A stretch of DNA of 64,000 nucleotides, taken from contig CAAGRW010000134.1 of NCBI GenBank assembly GCA_900772775.1, positions 55,518-119,517 of the forward strand, in the 5' to 3' direction. The notes under the pieces were generated by a model. That model did not search any database and was not told the DNA's origin. It worked only from the letters and a program-made list of their open reading frames with translations. This document shows positions 34,460-43,690 of the stretch, in pieces. The stretch is from Candidatus Rifleibacteriota bacterium. Lineage in GTDB: Bacteria; Vulcanimicrobiota; Xenobia; Xenobiales; Xenobiaceae. Each line of letters begins with the position of its first letter. The first letter of the stretch is position 1. The position numbers and the translations under genes are program-made.

Positions 34460-35881
34460 ATGCGGCTTTGTATTTTGGGCGGAGGCCCCGGCGGCTACAC
34501 TGCGGCTATAAGGGGTGCGCAACTTGGCTTCGAAGTTACCTTGATAGAACAAGATAAAAATTTGGGTGGTACTTGCCTAAATCGCGGCTGCATTCCCACA
34601 AAAGCTTTAGTAGAGTCAGCTTTGCGTTTTCAAGCTGTTAAAGAGGCTGCTTCTTTTGGAATAAACTTAGCAAGTGCTCCTTGTATAGATATGGCTAAAG
34701 TACAAGAGCGCAAAAATGCTATAGTGCGCCGTTTAGCTATGGGTATAGACTCTCTTTTGAAGCGCAACAACGTAAAAGTTGTGCATGGTCGCGGCCGTTT
34801 GCTTAATGCAACGTCTATTGAAGTAAATGGAGAAAATATAGAGTTCGATCGCTTAATTTTGGCAGTCGGCTCTTCGGCAGCCGTACCGAAAATTTTCCCT
34901 ATAGATGGCGAGCGCATTTTAACTTCCGATCATATCTTGAATTTAGCTGAAGTGCCTCAATCGCTCATTGTTGTGGGCTCCGGAGCTGTAGGCATGGAAT
35001 TTGCCTCGATCTTTGCTTCTTTGGGAACGCAAGTTAGTATTGTTGAATTGGCTGATCGCTTGCTTCCTCTAGAAGATGCTGAAGTATCAGCGGAGATGCA
35101 GCGTTTATGCCGCAAAGCCGGTTGGAAAATATATACTGGAGCCCATATAGAAAAAGTGGAGCGCACCGATGTGGGCGTGCGTGTGTGGGGACAAGGTTTG
35201 CCTGATAATGGCGCCGGCCAAACTTACTTAGAAAGCGCTTATCTTTTGGCAGCTGTTGGGCGCCGCCCCAATTTAGCCAATCTCGGCTTAGATGAAGTTG
35301 GTATAAAACTTACCGAACGCGGCTTTGTTAAAGTTGATCGCTATATGCGCACCGAAGTAGACAATATCTATGCTATCGGCGATATTATACCTGCGCCTCA
35401 ATTGGCTCATATGGCCGCTGCCGAAGCTATTGTGGCTGCAGAGCATGCCGCCGGTTTAGAGCCGGAACCTCTCCATTACGAGCAATGTCCTTCGGCAACT
35501 TACTGTAGCCCTGAGGTTGCCAGCGTGGGACTTACTCAGGAAAAAGCCGAAGAACTTGGGCATAAGCTGGCAGTTGGCAAATTCCCCTTGGCAGCTTTAG
35601 GTAAAGCCAATATCAGCGGCCATACAGACGGCTTCGTAAAAATTATCGCCGATGCCGATAGCAAAGTGGTGCTCGGTTTACATATTATTGGCGAACACGC
35701 TTGCGATTTAATTGCCGAAGGAGCTTTGGCTTTACATAAAGTAGCTTCCTTGGAGGATGTTGCTTCTACTATTCATCCTCATCCTAGTCTTTCCGAATCT
35801 GTAGCCGAAGCTGCACACCATGCTTTAGGCATGCCTATAAACTTTGTTCCTGCTCCGGCCCGTCGCTCTAGACGCGTTTAG
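34460..35881 (+). CDS. lpdA: Dihydrolipoyl dehydrogenase (E3)
   Basis: 473 residues from ATG 34460, chosen because GGGAGG is 7 bases upstream and the FAD dinucleotide fold begins at once (RLCILGGGPGGYTAAIRGAQ). The redox-active disulfide is in GGTCLNRGCIPTKAL. An NAD fold contains VVGSGAVGMEFASIFASLG, and the C-terminal interface has the catalytic His-Glu pair in HPHPSLSESVAEAAHHA. It reoxidises dihydrolipoamide of 2-oxoacid dehydrogenases or the glycine cleavage system with NAD+. No E1/E2 genes are nearby, but lipoyl synthase follows directly, which supports lipoate-linked metabolism. Confidence 0.92.
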   Translation: MRLCILGGGPGGYTAAIRGAQLGFEVTLIEQDKNLGGTCLNRGCIPTKALVESALRFQAVKEAASFGINLASAPCIDMAKVQERKNAIVRRLAMGIDSLLKRNNVKVVHGRGRLLNATSIEVNGENIEFDRLILAVGSSAAVPKIFPIDGERILTSDHILNLAEVPQSLIVVGSGAVGMEFASIFASLGTQVSIVELADRLLPLEDAEVSAEMQRLCRKAGWKIYTGAHIEKVERTDVGVRVWGQGLPDNGAGQTYLESAYLLAAVGRRPNLANLGLDEVGIKLTERGFVKVDRYMRTEVDNIYAIGDIIPAPQLAHMAAAEAIVAAEHAAGLEPEPLHYEQCPSATYCSPEVASVGLTQEKAEELGHKLAVGKFPLAALGKANISGHTDGFVKIIADADSKVVLGLHIIGEHACDLIAEGALALHKVASLEDVASTIHPHPSLSESVAEAAHHALGMPINFVPAPARRSRRV

Positions 35882-35919
35882 TAACATTACTTTTGCGAAA
35901 ACAGAAAGGCATTTTTGGC

Positions 35920-36885
35920 GTGACCAAGGTACCCGAATCTCCAATTGTTGATTCTGACAACTTTTTGGCTGAAGAAGAGCTGTGCATTCCTGAAGTTGGC
36001 TCTACAGAATGGAAAAAAAATATCGCCAAGCCTGAATGGCTCAAAGTGCGTACACGCACCACAGTTTCCTATGGCGCTGTAAACAGTGCACTGAAAAAGC
36101 AAACTTTGCATACAGTTTGTCAAGAAGCCCGCTGTCCCAATATTTCCGAATGTTGGAGCTGCGGCACGGCTACTTTTATGATCTTGGGCAGCATTTGCAC
36201 CAGAGGTTGCGCCTACTGTGCCGTAACCAAAGGACAGCCGTTGCCTTTGGAAGAGCAAGAAGCCGAACGTGTAGCTCAAGCTGCCGCCGATTTAAACATA
36301 AAATATGTAGTCATAACTTCCGTAACTCGCGACGATTTGGCTGATGGTGGAGCATCTCGTTTTGCCGAAGTTATTCGAGCTGTCAAAGCCGCTTCACCAC
36401 AAACTAAAGTAGAAGTGCTCATACCAGATTTTGGCGGCGACTTGGAAGCGCTGGATATGGTGCTAGCATCTGGGCCCAAAGTGCTCAATCATAATGTGGA
36501 AACTGTACCTAGACTTTATCCACGTTTACGTTCTCGTGGTCATTATCAGCGTTGCCTAGATATTCTCAGGCATGCCAAAGAATATGCCCAAAAACATCCT
36601 GAGGCTCAAATGATGACTAAGTCTGGACTTATGGTCGGTTTGGGTGAAAGCCATCGCGAAGTTTTGCAAGTTATGGACGACTTGCGCAGCGTAGGCACAG
36701 ATATTCTGACTATCGGACAATATTTGCGACCTAGTTTAAAAAATGTCCCCGTTATGCGTTATCGCACTCCGGATGAATTTGCTTTCTATCGTCGAGAAGG
36801 GCTAAAGCGTGGCTTCAAATATGTCGAGTCTGCTCCTTTGGCTCGTTCCTCCTATCACGCTCGCTCCCACTCGGAGTCTTTGTAG
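35920..36885 (+). CDS. lipA: Lipoyl synthase
   Basis: About 321 residues from GTG 35920, preceded by AGAAAGG; a TTG at 35893 would add nine residues. Both iron-sulfur cluster motifs are present: CQEARCPNISECW (auxiliary cluster, CX4CX5C) and CTRGCAYC (radical SAM). Other family blocks are VVITSVTRDDLADGGASRFA, LNHNVETVPRLYPRLR and MTKSGLMVGLGE, and the end has the conserved SSYHA. The enzyme inserts two sulfurs into octanoyl-lipoyl domains. It follows the E3 gene by about 38 bases. LipB is not in the window. Confidence 0.95.
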   Translation: MTKVPESPIVDSDNFLAEEELCIPEVGSTEWKKNIAKPEWLKVRTRTTVSYGAVNSALKKQTLHTVCQEARCPNISECWSCGTATFMILGSICTRGCAYCAVTKGQPLPLEEQEAERVAQAAADLNIKYVVITSVTRDDLADGGASRFAEVIRAVKAASPQTKVEVLIPDFGGDLEALDMVLASGPKVLNHNVETVPRLYPRLRSRGHYQRCLDILRHAKEYAQKHPEAQMMTKSGLMVGLGESHREVLQVMDDLRSVGTDILTIGQYLRPSLKNVPVMRYRTPDEFAFYRREGLKRGFKYVESAPLARSSYHARSHSESL

Positions 36886-36897
36886 AGTGAACAATGT

Positions 36898-36943
36898 GCA
36901 GCCTAAGCTAAAACAGTCGGCTGCGCCTATCTATTATTTTTTT
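36898..36943 (+). terminator. Possible terminator after lipA
   Basis: GCAGCC (36898-36903) pairs with GGCTGC (36919-36924); a T-run follows after about 12 bases. This is weaker than the other terminators in the window. Confidence 0.35.
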
Positions 36944-36982
36944 AACAGAAAAACTGTTGAGTACGTTTAGTGAAAGGCAGGG

Positions 36983-39900
36983 ATGGCTATGTTTCGGGTT
37001 TTGAAAAATATTTTTCGCAAAAAAAAGACTGCCCAGGCAGAAAAGACCGAATTTACCGGCTATAAAGCAACGGAAGTCGGTTTCTCCCTCCTTCGCGACG
37101 ACGATGGCGAAGTTGCTTTCTGTCTAGGCAACGAGGCCCAAACTCTTTTCAGAGTTCGCGATCTTGTTTTAAGTCAGCCGGAAGTCTCACAGCGTGAACG
37201 CGCCGGAGCTTCCGCTTCTGTATATAAATTCAGTACCGATTTTTTAGTTACTTGTATCAAATCAGTTGCAGACATTGATTTCACCCAACCTTTAAAAATC
37301 GAAAAAACTGAATGTATTAAGGGATATGGCGGTCGCCAAGGACTGGATATTCAAGTTCGCTTTGGCTCTGAATCGGTGCGCTATCTTGTCGAATTGGATG
37401 AAGATTGTCCGGCTCTCGATTTTACCGAAACTTGTTCTCATGAACCCAAAAATATCAAGATCCCTCCCGTAGCCCAAATGGTCGACTTCTTGACTACGGT
37501 GATTAAGCCAAATCGTACGGTGTTTAGTTGTTTGCTGGGATTGGTGCGCCATTCTCAAAATGAACATGTTTTAGAGACGGTTAATTTTATTAGAGACAAC
37601 TTTGCCGATTGTCAAGAACTTTTAGATTGCGATATCGCCACCTTGAGCGAGAGTTTGCACAATAAAGGCTTACTTATCAATGCTAATATTTTGGCGGCCA
37701 CTTGTATATTAGTCGACATTTTTGCCGAAAAGTTGAGCAAAAATGAACTTAAGGCTAGTTCGGACAAAAAGCATACTGTAAAAATCAGTCCTTTGAGCTA
37801 TCGGACTGTTGAAGCGTTTTTCACTGAAAATGCAGCTACTGAGCAAGATAAAGAGCTAGAAAAAGTTTGCAATTTTCTGGATATAACCATGAAACAGCGA
37901 ACTTTTCGCTCGACAGTTTGCGATATAGCCGAAGATGGTGGCAGTGAAGAGACCGCTGCGGTTTTGCATAGATTGTTGGAGTTGGTACCGGAAAAAGAAG
38001 ATCCTGCTTTTGAACAATGTGCCCTTTGCTCGCTATTTGAAGCTTATGGCAAAAAAGTTACTCCCGGTACTCTTTCAGCTTTTTGTCTTTATACCGACTT
38101 GAAAGCCAAAATTATTGATGAAGATCTTATAGAACAATTTTTGCCGGAAACTTATCTAAGCGAGCATTCTCTTTATTCTATGCTAGTTGTTGGGCGTGCT
38201 TTCGGGCTTAATTTAGTAGGTTTAACTTTAACTGGTGAAAAGTGTGAAGACGCCTTGCACGATTTTAGCAAGTTGCTAGCTCTCAGCAACAAAGGGGCTT
38301 TGGCTTCTTTCTTAGATACGCAAAGCGGTTCGGCTAAGATCCTTTATGTAAAAGACAGTAAAGAATTACAAAAGCTTTGTACTGAAAAGTATTCTTTCAG
38401 TGGTTGCATTATTATCGGTTTGCCTATTTTGGAAAAAGTTTCCACTTTAGACATGTCGGCATTTTTGCAAAAGGGATTGCCTCTTTTAAGTTGTTTTATC
38501 GACGAACAAAAGAGATTGCGCTGGACAGTATTCAGCGCTCGTCAAGTTGGTGAAGTGCCTTTTTCCTTAGTGGGACGCTACGGATTTGTAGAGGGATACG
38601 AAGCTTATCGATTCCACAACCGAGTTGTAGGTAGAATTGTCAAAAGTAGTGCCGACAAATTAGTAGGTAAGACTAATATTGCTGCTGCTTATACAGATGA
38701 AAAGGGAGCTATCTCTTATCGCTTTATAGCTAAAGCCGATAATGTCGAAAGTTTTGTCGCTCCTTCCGACAGCGGTTTGAGTTTTGCTGGTGAAATTGCC
38801 GAATTCCCTCGTTTTAGGGGCTTTCTGGGACGAGTATATGAAAGTAGCCAAAAGTTGCTGGCCGGCTTAGTACAAGATGAAAATGCCTTCGAGCCATCTT
38901 TGGAAGCTTGCTTCAAAGGCAGCCAGGCTGCGCTCTCCGAGGACGCTTCTTTAGTTTCAGTAGCTCAAGATAAAGAGGCTTTGGCTATTTTGCGCCGCTT
39001 GTTGCGTTCTGAAGAGTTTGTGGCCTCTTTGGAAGGAGCTGTGGAACGCTTTGCTTGTTGGCGCCTTTCTATTTTGTTAGGCTCAGAGAAAAACCAGTTG
39101 CATGGCAACTTGCAACTGGCTCCTAAACTTATCGAAGCTCTGAAAATGCCTACTTTAAGCCAAGTAGCGGTCATGATGGTTATTTACGGTATTCTCAATA
39201 AGCCGGGAACGATCTTAAATTCTCAGCAAATTTTGTGGAATCCGGCTCAGTTGCGTCGCAAGATGCAAGACAGCTTATTCGCTCTCCTTGGCAATTGCTC
39301 TGAAGCTGAAGGACAAGTTGCCTGTCGTTTACTGGCTGCAACTCCCTTAATTTCTGTTAAAGACAGTTGCGAAAGCTCGGCTAATAAATTGCGCTCGCTT
39401 TTAAAAAATCAGCAGTTGGCTAGAGCTGCATCTGAAGCTTTGGCCTGGCTTTCTCTGTCTTTAGGCGTCCATTTCCCTGCCGAAGTAGTTTGCGAAGGTT
39501 GGGAACGCGCTGATATTGTCGATCTTATGGAAGCAGAAGCTGCCGAAGAGGCTGCCGAGCGGGTGCGTCGCTGGCTTGACGATCCTAATAAAGATTCAAG
39601 GGAAAAAACTTTGGAAGCTCCCGCTTTGGCCAATATTAGAGGTGAAGAGCCCAAAATCAAGTTGCTCAGTCGCTACATGATCAAGGTAGATGGTGCTTTT
39701 CAGCGCGAAAATGCGACTCAGTCCCGTCCTTATTTAATTCTGCCTCCCAATTTTGCTAATGTGCAGCGTCAAAAGTTAGTGGCCGCTTGGCACAATTTTT
39801 TGGCCGCTCGCAATATGTCATTAAGTAATCGTGAATATGGCATGAACTTATTTGATAGTTTTTGCAATTATTTGCCCGGTTATGAAAATACGTCCAACAA

Positions 39901-40486
39901 TGAAGTGGCAGTGCGTGAATTAGATATTTTCCAATTGCCAGGCGGCCGTCGCTTAGAGCCGGGATCCGATCCTTTCTTTATCAAATTGGCTTCTTTGATC
40001 CCTCCGTCTTTGCGTACCGACGAGTTTGAGGCTTCTTCTTTGCCAGTTATTTGTCGCTGTCCTTATGGCACAAAAGACGGAGAGGCTATAGATTTAGGCA
40101 CTTGTGAAGTTTTCAATGTCGATAATGGAGAATGGGTTTCCTTCGTCGATTTCCGTTTTTGCATGGCTTTGCATTTAAGTGCCGATAATCGCGTTTTGTA
40201 TGAAACTTTAGGCTATATCTATTCCAAGGTGCTTAAAGCTAAGCAAGCCGATTGCGGCTTCGAGCTTGAAACAAAACGTCCTGAAGGCCTAATTTCTGCT
40301 GACAATAAAGAAATTATTCCTCCGGAGCAAAAACGCAAAGTTTGTCTCACTTTGGAAAATTTAGCAACCAATTTGGCGGAAACTTTCGCTCTAAATAAAG
40401 AGCAAAGCGCCAAAGTTGTGACTATTCTTTTGGGACTTAGAAAGAATAGCTATTACAAACTTCCTTCCTATCTTGAAAATCGTTGA
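36983..40486 (+). CDS. Very large protein of unknown function (1167 residues)
   Basis: The ATG at 36983 has GAAAGG 6 bases upstream; a second ATG lies 6 bases on. The N-terminus is basic (FRVLKNIFRKKKTAQAEKTE) with no signal peptide or membrane helix. The rest is a soluble, mostly helical, Leu/Ala/Glu-rich protein with scattered Cys residues. HEAT- or TPR-like helical repeats are possible but not clear to me. Near the C-terminus there is a Pro-containing beta-rich part (RPYLILPPNFANVQRQKLVA; GTKDGEAIDLGTCEVFNVDN). No catalytic motif or family is recognised. It stands alone, 97 bases after lipA, with an IS-like hairpin at its end. Confidence 0.65.
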   Translation: MAMFRVLKNIFRKKKTAQAEKTEFTGYKATEVGFSLLRDDDGEVAFCLGNEAQTLFRVRDLVLSQPEVSQRERAGASASVYKFSTDFLVTCIKSVADIDFTQPLKIEKTECIKGYGGRQGLDIQVRFGSESVRYLVELDEDCPALDFTETCSHEPKNIKIPPVAQMVDFLTTVIKPNRTVFSCLLGLVRHSQNEHVLETVNFIRDNFADCQELLDCDIATLSESLHNKGLLINANILAATCILVDIFAEKLSKNELKASSDKKHTVKISPLSYRTVEAFFTENAATEQDKELEKVCNFLDITMKQRTFRSTVCDIAEDGGSEETAAVLHRLLELVPEKEDPAFEQCALCSLFEAYGKKVTPGTLSAFCLYTDLKAKIIDEDLIEQFLPETYLSEHSLYSMLVVGRAFGLNLVGLTLTGEKCEDALHDFSKLLALSNKGALASFLDTQSGSAKILYVKDSKELQKLCTEKYSFSGCIIIGLPILEKVSTLDMSAFLQKGLPLLSCFIDEQKRLRWTVFSARQVGEVPFSLVGRYGFVEGYEAYRFHNRVVGRIVKSSADKLVGKTNIAAAYTDEKGAISYRFIAKADNVESFVAPSDSGLSFAGEIAEFPRFRGFLGRVYESSQKLLAGLVQDENAFEPSLEACFKGSQAALSEDASLVSVAQDKEALAILRRLLRSEEFVASLEGAVERFACWRLSILLGSEKNQLHGNLQLAPKLIEALKMPTLSQVAVMMVIYGILNKPGTILNSQQILWNPAQLRRKMQDSLFALLGNCSEAEGQVACRLLAATPLISVKDSCESSANKLRSLLKNQQLARAASEALAWLSLSLGVHFPAEVVCEGWERADIVDLMEAEAAEEAAERVRRWLDDPNKDSREKTLEAPALANIRGEEPKIKLLSRYMIKVDGAFQRENATQSRPYLILPPNFANVQRQKLVAAWHNFLAARNMSLSNREYGMNLFDSFCNYLPGYENTSNNEVAVRELDIFQLPGGRRLEPGSDPFFIKLASLIPPSLRTDEFEASSLPVICRCPYGTKDGEAIDLGTCEVFNVDNGEWVSFVDFRFCMALHLSADNRVLYETLGYIYSKVLKAKQADCGFELETKRPEGLISADNKEIIPPEQKRKVCLTLENLATNLAETFALNKEQSAKVVTILLGLRKNSYYKLPSYLENR

Positions 40487-40487
40487 C

Positions 40488-40535
40488 ATATTCCCCATGG
40501 CTAAAGCCAGGGGCTTTACGGCACTTGCGGTAAGA
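40488..40535 (+). mobile_element. IS200/IS605-like right-end hairpin (remnant)
   Basis: CCCC-A-TGGCT (40493-40502) pairs with AGCCA-GGGG (40505-40513), leaving one bulged A and a tiny AA loop, and is followed by CTTTACGGCACTTGCGG. An imperfect palindrome with one bulge and a GGCTAAAGCC core is typical of the subterminal hairpins at IS200/IS605-family ends, which also form the 3' part of TnpB omegaRNA. No tnpA or tnpB is nearby, so this would be a solo end. It begins 6 bases after the stop of the 1167-residue gene. Confidence 0.4.
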
Positions 40536-40662
40536 AAAAGTTTTTAAATCTTTAGGAATTGGAAATTTTTTCTGTAAAAAATCCTTAGTTCGTTTACAAG
40601 CGCCGCGCTTTCAGTGATAATAAGGCTAAACTAAAATTATTCTTCTTAAGGAGGAGCTTTCG

Positions 40663-41574
40663 ATGGACGGAATTGGCAATTTAGCCAGCATTATGGGAAG
40701 CGGCTTCTCTTCCCTTACTTCTTTAGTTAAGAGCTTCGACAATACTAACAAAGAGTGTGGCACCGGAGCTGGTGTAGATTACTCTGCCGCTATCAACGAT
40801 CTGCGCGAAAAATTAGAAGCTTGTGGCGTGGAAGTTCCTGAAAATACTACCAATTCTTTCAGCGTTTTGGGCAATCAAGCCGAAATGCAACAATCTATTT
40901 TAGATTTGAGCAAGCTCGAAGAAAAAGAAAATAAGAGAGCTCAAATCGAAATGGAGAGAGAAGCTGACAAAGTTGAGTTGGCTAAGAGCGAATATTTCTC
41001 TAAAAATAGCTACGCTGTAGACGACGATGGCAACCTTATCTTTGAAAATGGCCAGCCCAAGATTCTTGAGGGCGTGCCCGAAGATTCTAAGAGCGCTGCT
41101 GCTCGTGCCGCTTACGAGAAAGAAGTTAAGTATCAAGCTCAGTTGGCCGCTTTAGATAAGGGCGAAGACTATACTGGTATGCCTGCTAGCAAGCAGCTTA
41201 GCGAACTCTATTCAGACTACAACAAAATGAATGAGTATATGAGCTCTGAAGATGGCCAAGCTAAGTTCCAAGAACTGGTACAACAAGCCAATATCGAGTC
41301 TCAGAATGCCAGCATTTCTGCTGACGCTGCTATCATGCGCCAGACTTTACCTCCGGCTCTTAAAGGTATGGCCAGCACTTACGAAAGCGCTTGCCAAGGC
41401 CACTTGGCCCATGCTCGCAATGTTGTTGCCAATAGCCCCGAACAGGCTGCTGTAGACAATTACAATGCTCAAATGAAAGAGCAAATTGCCCAAATGCGTG
41501 AGCAAATGAATGCCAAGATCCAAAACTTTGAAGGTTATCAATTAGATGATCTCTCTATGGAGTTTTCCTTCTAG
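40663..41574 (+). CDS. Unknown soluble helical protein
   Basis: 303 residues with a very strong ribosome site (AAGGAGGAGC). The N-terminus MDGIGNLASIMGSGFSSLTS is mildly hydrophobic and has no signal-peptide charge. The body is largely coiled-coil/helical: ILDLSKLEEKENKRAQIEME and, near the end, NAQMKEQIAQMREQMNAKIQ. Small polar residues dominate. Codon bias is moderately strong, suggesting good expression. Such Ser/Gly-initiated helical proteins without a signal peptide are sometimes substrates of specialised secretion, but nothing here proves it. Confidence 0.65.
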   Translation: MDGIGNLASIMGSGFSSLTSLVKSFDNTNKECGTGAGVDYSAAINDLREKLEACGVEVPENTTNSFSVLGNQAEMQQSILDLSKLEEKENKRAQIEMEREADKVELAKSEYFSKNSYAVDDDGNLIFENGQPKILEGVPEDSKSAAARAAYEKEVKYQAQLAALDKGEDYTGMPASKQLSELYSDYNKMNEYMSSEDGQAKFQELVQQANIESQNASISADAAIMRQTLPPALKGMASTYESACQGHLAHARNVVANSPEQAAVDNYNAQMKEQIAQMREQMNAKIQNFEGYQLDDLSMEFSF

Positions 41575-41650
41575 TTTTAGATAATTCTTACCAGAAGGGC
41601 AATTTAATTTTTTAGATTTTTAGGTAAGTTTTTGCCTAGTTTTGCCCAAT

Positions 41651-41690
41651 AAAGAAGACACTTTGTGCATTAACAAAGTGTCTTCTTTTG
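41651..41690 (+). terminator. Strong intrinsic terminator
   Basis: A perfect 16-base stem (AAAGAAGACACTTTGT with ACAAAGTGTCTTCTTT) with a 6-base loop. It ends the 303-residue gene. Confidence 0.9.
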
Positions 41691-41718
41691 TTTCACAGTC
41701 TATTTTTTGTGTTACAAT
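41691..41718 (+). promoter_or_regulatory. Putative sigma70-type promoter
   Basis: TTTCAC (41691-41696), a 16-base spacer and TACAAT (41713-41718) sit between the terminator and the DUF4126-like gene. Visual match only. Confidence 0.35.
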
Positions 41719-41774
41719 AGCGATCGACATCGTCGATGTGGCCTAAATTTTTTTTGGGAGGAATAGAAAAAGCT

Positions 41775-42401
41775 ATGGATGCTGCCTTTTGGTGGAGCTT
41801 TTTTCTCAGCTTCGGTATTTCAGCCTGTTGCGGAGTGCGTGCTGGCCTAAGTTTGCTAGTTGTATCTATTTTAGCCCATTTAGGTTGGTTGTTCCTCGAT
41901 CCCAATTTCTATTTTATGGCCGATTGGCGTTTTATCTCCTTAGTAGTTTTAGCGGCCGCTATCGAAATTGTTGTCGATAAATTCAGAGTCTATGGCCATG
42001 TTTTGGATAGTTGTGGCTTAGTTTTGCGCACGGCTATAGCTATTTGGTTAGCCGTTTCTATTATCACTTGTTCACATTGGATAGGTTTAGTTGTCTTAGG
42101 CGTTGGTGTGGGCGGTTTGACAGCCCTTTTGGTCAATTTGTCCAAGCCATTAGTGCGCCTCTGGTTGGTAGACTTAGCACCCGGTGTCACTTCTATGGGC
42201 ACTATGGTCTTGTCTTTATTGGAAGATTTTTCTATATGTGCGCTTTTAGCCGCTATTTTCTGGTGCCCTTGGGTAGGACTTGTTTGTGGAATTTTATCTA
42301 TTTTTTTGGGATTATTTGTCCTGGGCTTGTTTATTAGACAAGGAGGCAATTTGCCTCGTTGGTATTGGCATAGACTTACTTTGCGTGAAGTAGAACACTA
42401 A
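41775..42401 (+). CDS. DUF4126-like integral membrane protein
   Basis: 208 residues from ATG 41775, chosen because GGGAGGAATAG lies upstream; an ATG 39 bases earlier is out of position for it. About five or six membrane helices. The pattern FGISACCGVRAGLSLLVVSI followed by EIVVDKFRVYGHVLDSC, and LVNLSKPLVRLWLVDLAPGV, resembles the DUF4126 family. Function unknown. It has its own terminator and promoter upstream. Confidence 0.6.
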   Translation: MDAAFWWSFFLSFGISACCGVRAGLSLLVVSILAHLGWLFLDPNFYFMADWRFISLVVLAAAIEIVVDKFRVYGHVLDSCGLVLRTAIAIWLAVSIITCSHWIGLVVLGVGVGGLTALLVNLSKPLVRLWLVDLAPGVTSMGTMVLSLLEDFSICALLAAIFWCPWVGLVCGILSIFLGLFVLGLFIRQGGNLPRWYWHRLTLREVEH

Positions 42402-42433
42402 TTTAATATTGACTTTCTTTAGGAAAGCTCAAT

Positions 42434-43690
42434 TCAAACTAAACAACAAGCCAAGCTTAAAAGTATAGCTAAAAAGGTAAAGTTCAAGATAGTAAAGGTG
42501 TATAAGTAAGCTTTGCTATCGGCATTAGCGCCGTCTATATAAAGCCTATAAGAAATAAGGCTGGCCAACGAAGCTACCAAAGTGCCCAAGCCCCCCAAAT
42601 TGACCCCTAAAAGCAAAGCGGTGCTCTGTTTGGTAAAAGGCGCTAACATAACTGCTGCTGGTACATTGCTGATAATTTGCGAAACTAAGGCACCAACTAA
42701 CAACTCGCGCCCGGCCAACAAGTGTTCGGCCCATTGTTTTACTTGCTCTATTTGGGCAGTGTTGCCTACAAAGATAAAGAAGCATACAAAAGTTAGCAAG
42801 AGCACATAGTCTAGACGTTTGAGCAATTCTCGATCAGCAGCCAAAAACCAGATCAAGATTAAGGCAGCACAGAAGTGGGCAGAGACTATTTTAGCTACAG
42901 TCAGTAAACACAATGCCAAACATAAAAAGTAGCGCAAGAGTAAGGCCCTGTCTAGTTTCGGCAATTCGCCTTTGCCGTCGTCGGTAAGCTTCGCCGCTGA
43001 GGGAAAAAGTTTAGCTTCTATAAATATAGCTCCCTCAATTAAGGCTAGAGAAGCAAGGCCCCAAGGTATGGTCAAAGTCAAAAATTGCCTTATGCTTAAA
43101 TTGTAAAAAGAGCAAAGAAAAATATTTTGCGGATTACCCAAAGGAGTGACCATACTGCCTAAATTGGCAGCTATAGTTTCCATAACTACAGTAAAAATAA
43201 GGCGTTGTTTGCTTGTGCCGCGCAGCACTTGCAAAGTAAAAGGCACAAATACTATTAAGGCCACGTCGTTAGTAATAAACATGGCCGAAAAAAAGCACAG
43301 CAATACTAAAAAATTAGCCAGCCACACTTCTGAATGGCAGCGGCGCCGCAAATAAATAGCCAAATTTTGGAAGAAACCCACCCTTTGCAAACCGGCAGCT
43401 GCAGCCATAAGCGAAAAAAGCAGCTCCAAAACGCGCAAATCGATATAACCGAGGTAGGCGCTTAAGCTTGGTTTAGTAAAAAAAGAAGAAATAGCCGCTG
43501 CCAAAGCAGCCAAACAAAATACTAGTTCTTTGTGGACAAAGCGTACCGCTAAAGCTGTCGGAGAGGGAGAAGGGCAAACTAAAAGTCTGCTGAGCCAACG
43601 TGAAAATAAGAGCCGCCCCTGATTGTCTTTTACATAGAAAAGATCACATAAATGGCGAAAAAATTTAGGACTTTGAGGAGACGGCAGCAT
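42434..43690 (-). CDS. Anion permease of the ArsB/NhaD ion-transporter superfamily
   Basis: 418 residues with about ten membrane helices. The conserved segment FFSAMFITNDVALIVFVPFT followed by ETIAANLGSMVTPLGNPQNI (Asn-Asp-Val-Ala and Thr-Pro-Xaa-Gly-Asn-Pro) is the hallmark of this superfamily, which moves arsenite, citrate, sulfate/dicarboxylates or Na+/H+. The matching second half has NVPAAVMLAPFTKQ and LLLGVNLGGLGTLVASLASL. The substrate cannot be assigned. Its start overlaps the previous minus-strand gene by 26 bases. Confidence 0.8.
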   Translation of the reverse strand: MLPSPQSPKFFRHLCDLFYVKDNQGRLLFSRWLSRLLVCPSPSPTALAVRFVHKELVFCLAALAAAISSFFTKPSLSAYLGYIDLRVLELLFSLMAAAAGLQRVGFFQNLAIYLRRRCHSEVWLANFLVLLCFFSAMFITNDVALIVFVPFTLQVLRGTSKQRLIFTVVMETIAANLGSMVTPLGNPQNIFLCSFYNLSIRQFLTLTIPWGLASLALIEGAIFIEAKLFPSAAKLTDDGKGELPKLDRALLLRYFLCLALCLLTVAKIVSAHFCAALILIWFLAADRELLKRLDYVLLLTFVCFFIFVGNTAQIEQVKQWAEHLLAGRELLVGALVSQIISNVPAAVMLAPFTKQSTALLLGVNLGGLGTLVASLASLISYRLYIDGANADSKAYLYTFTILNFTFLAILLSLACCLV

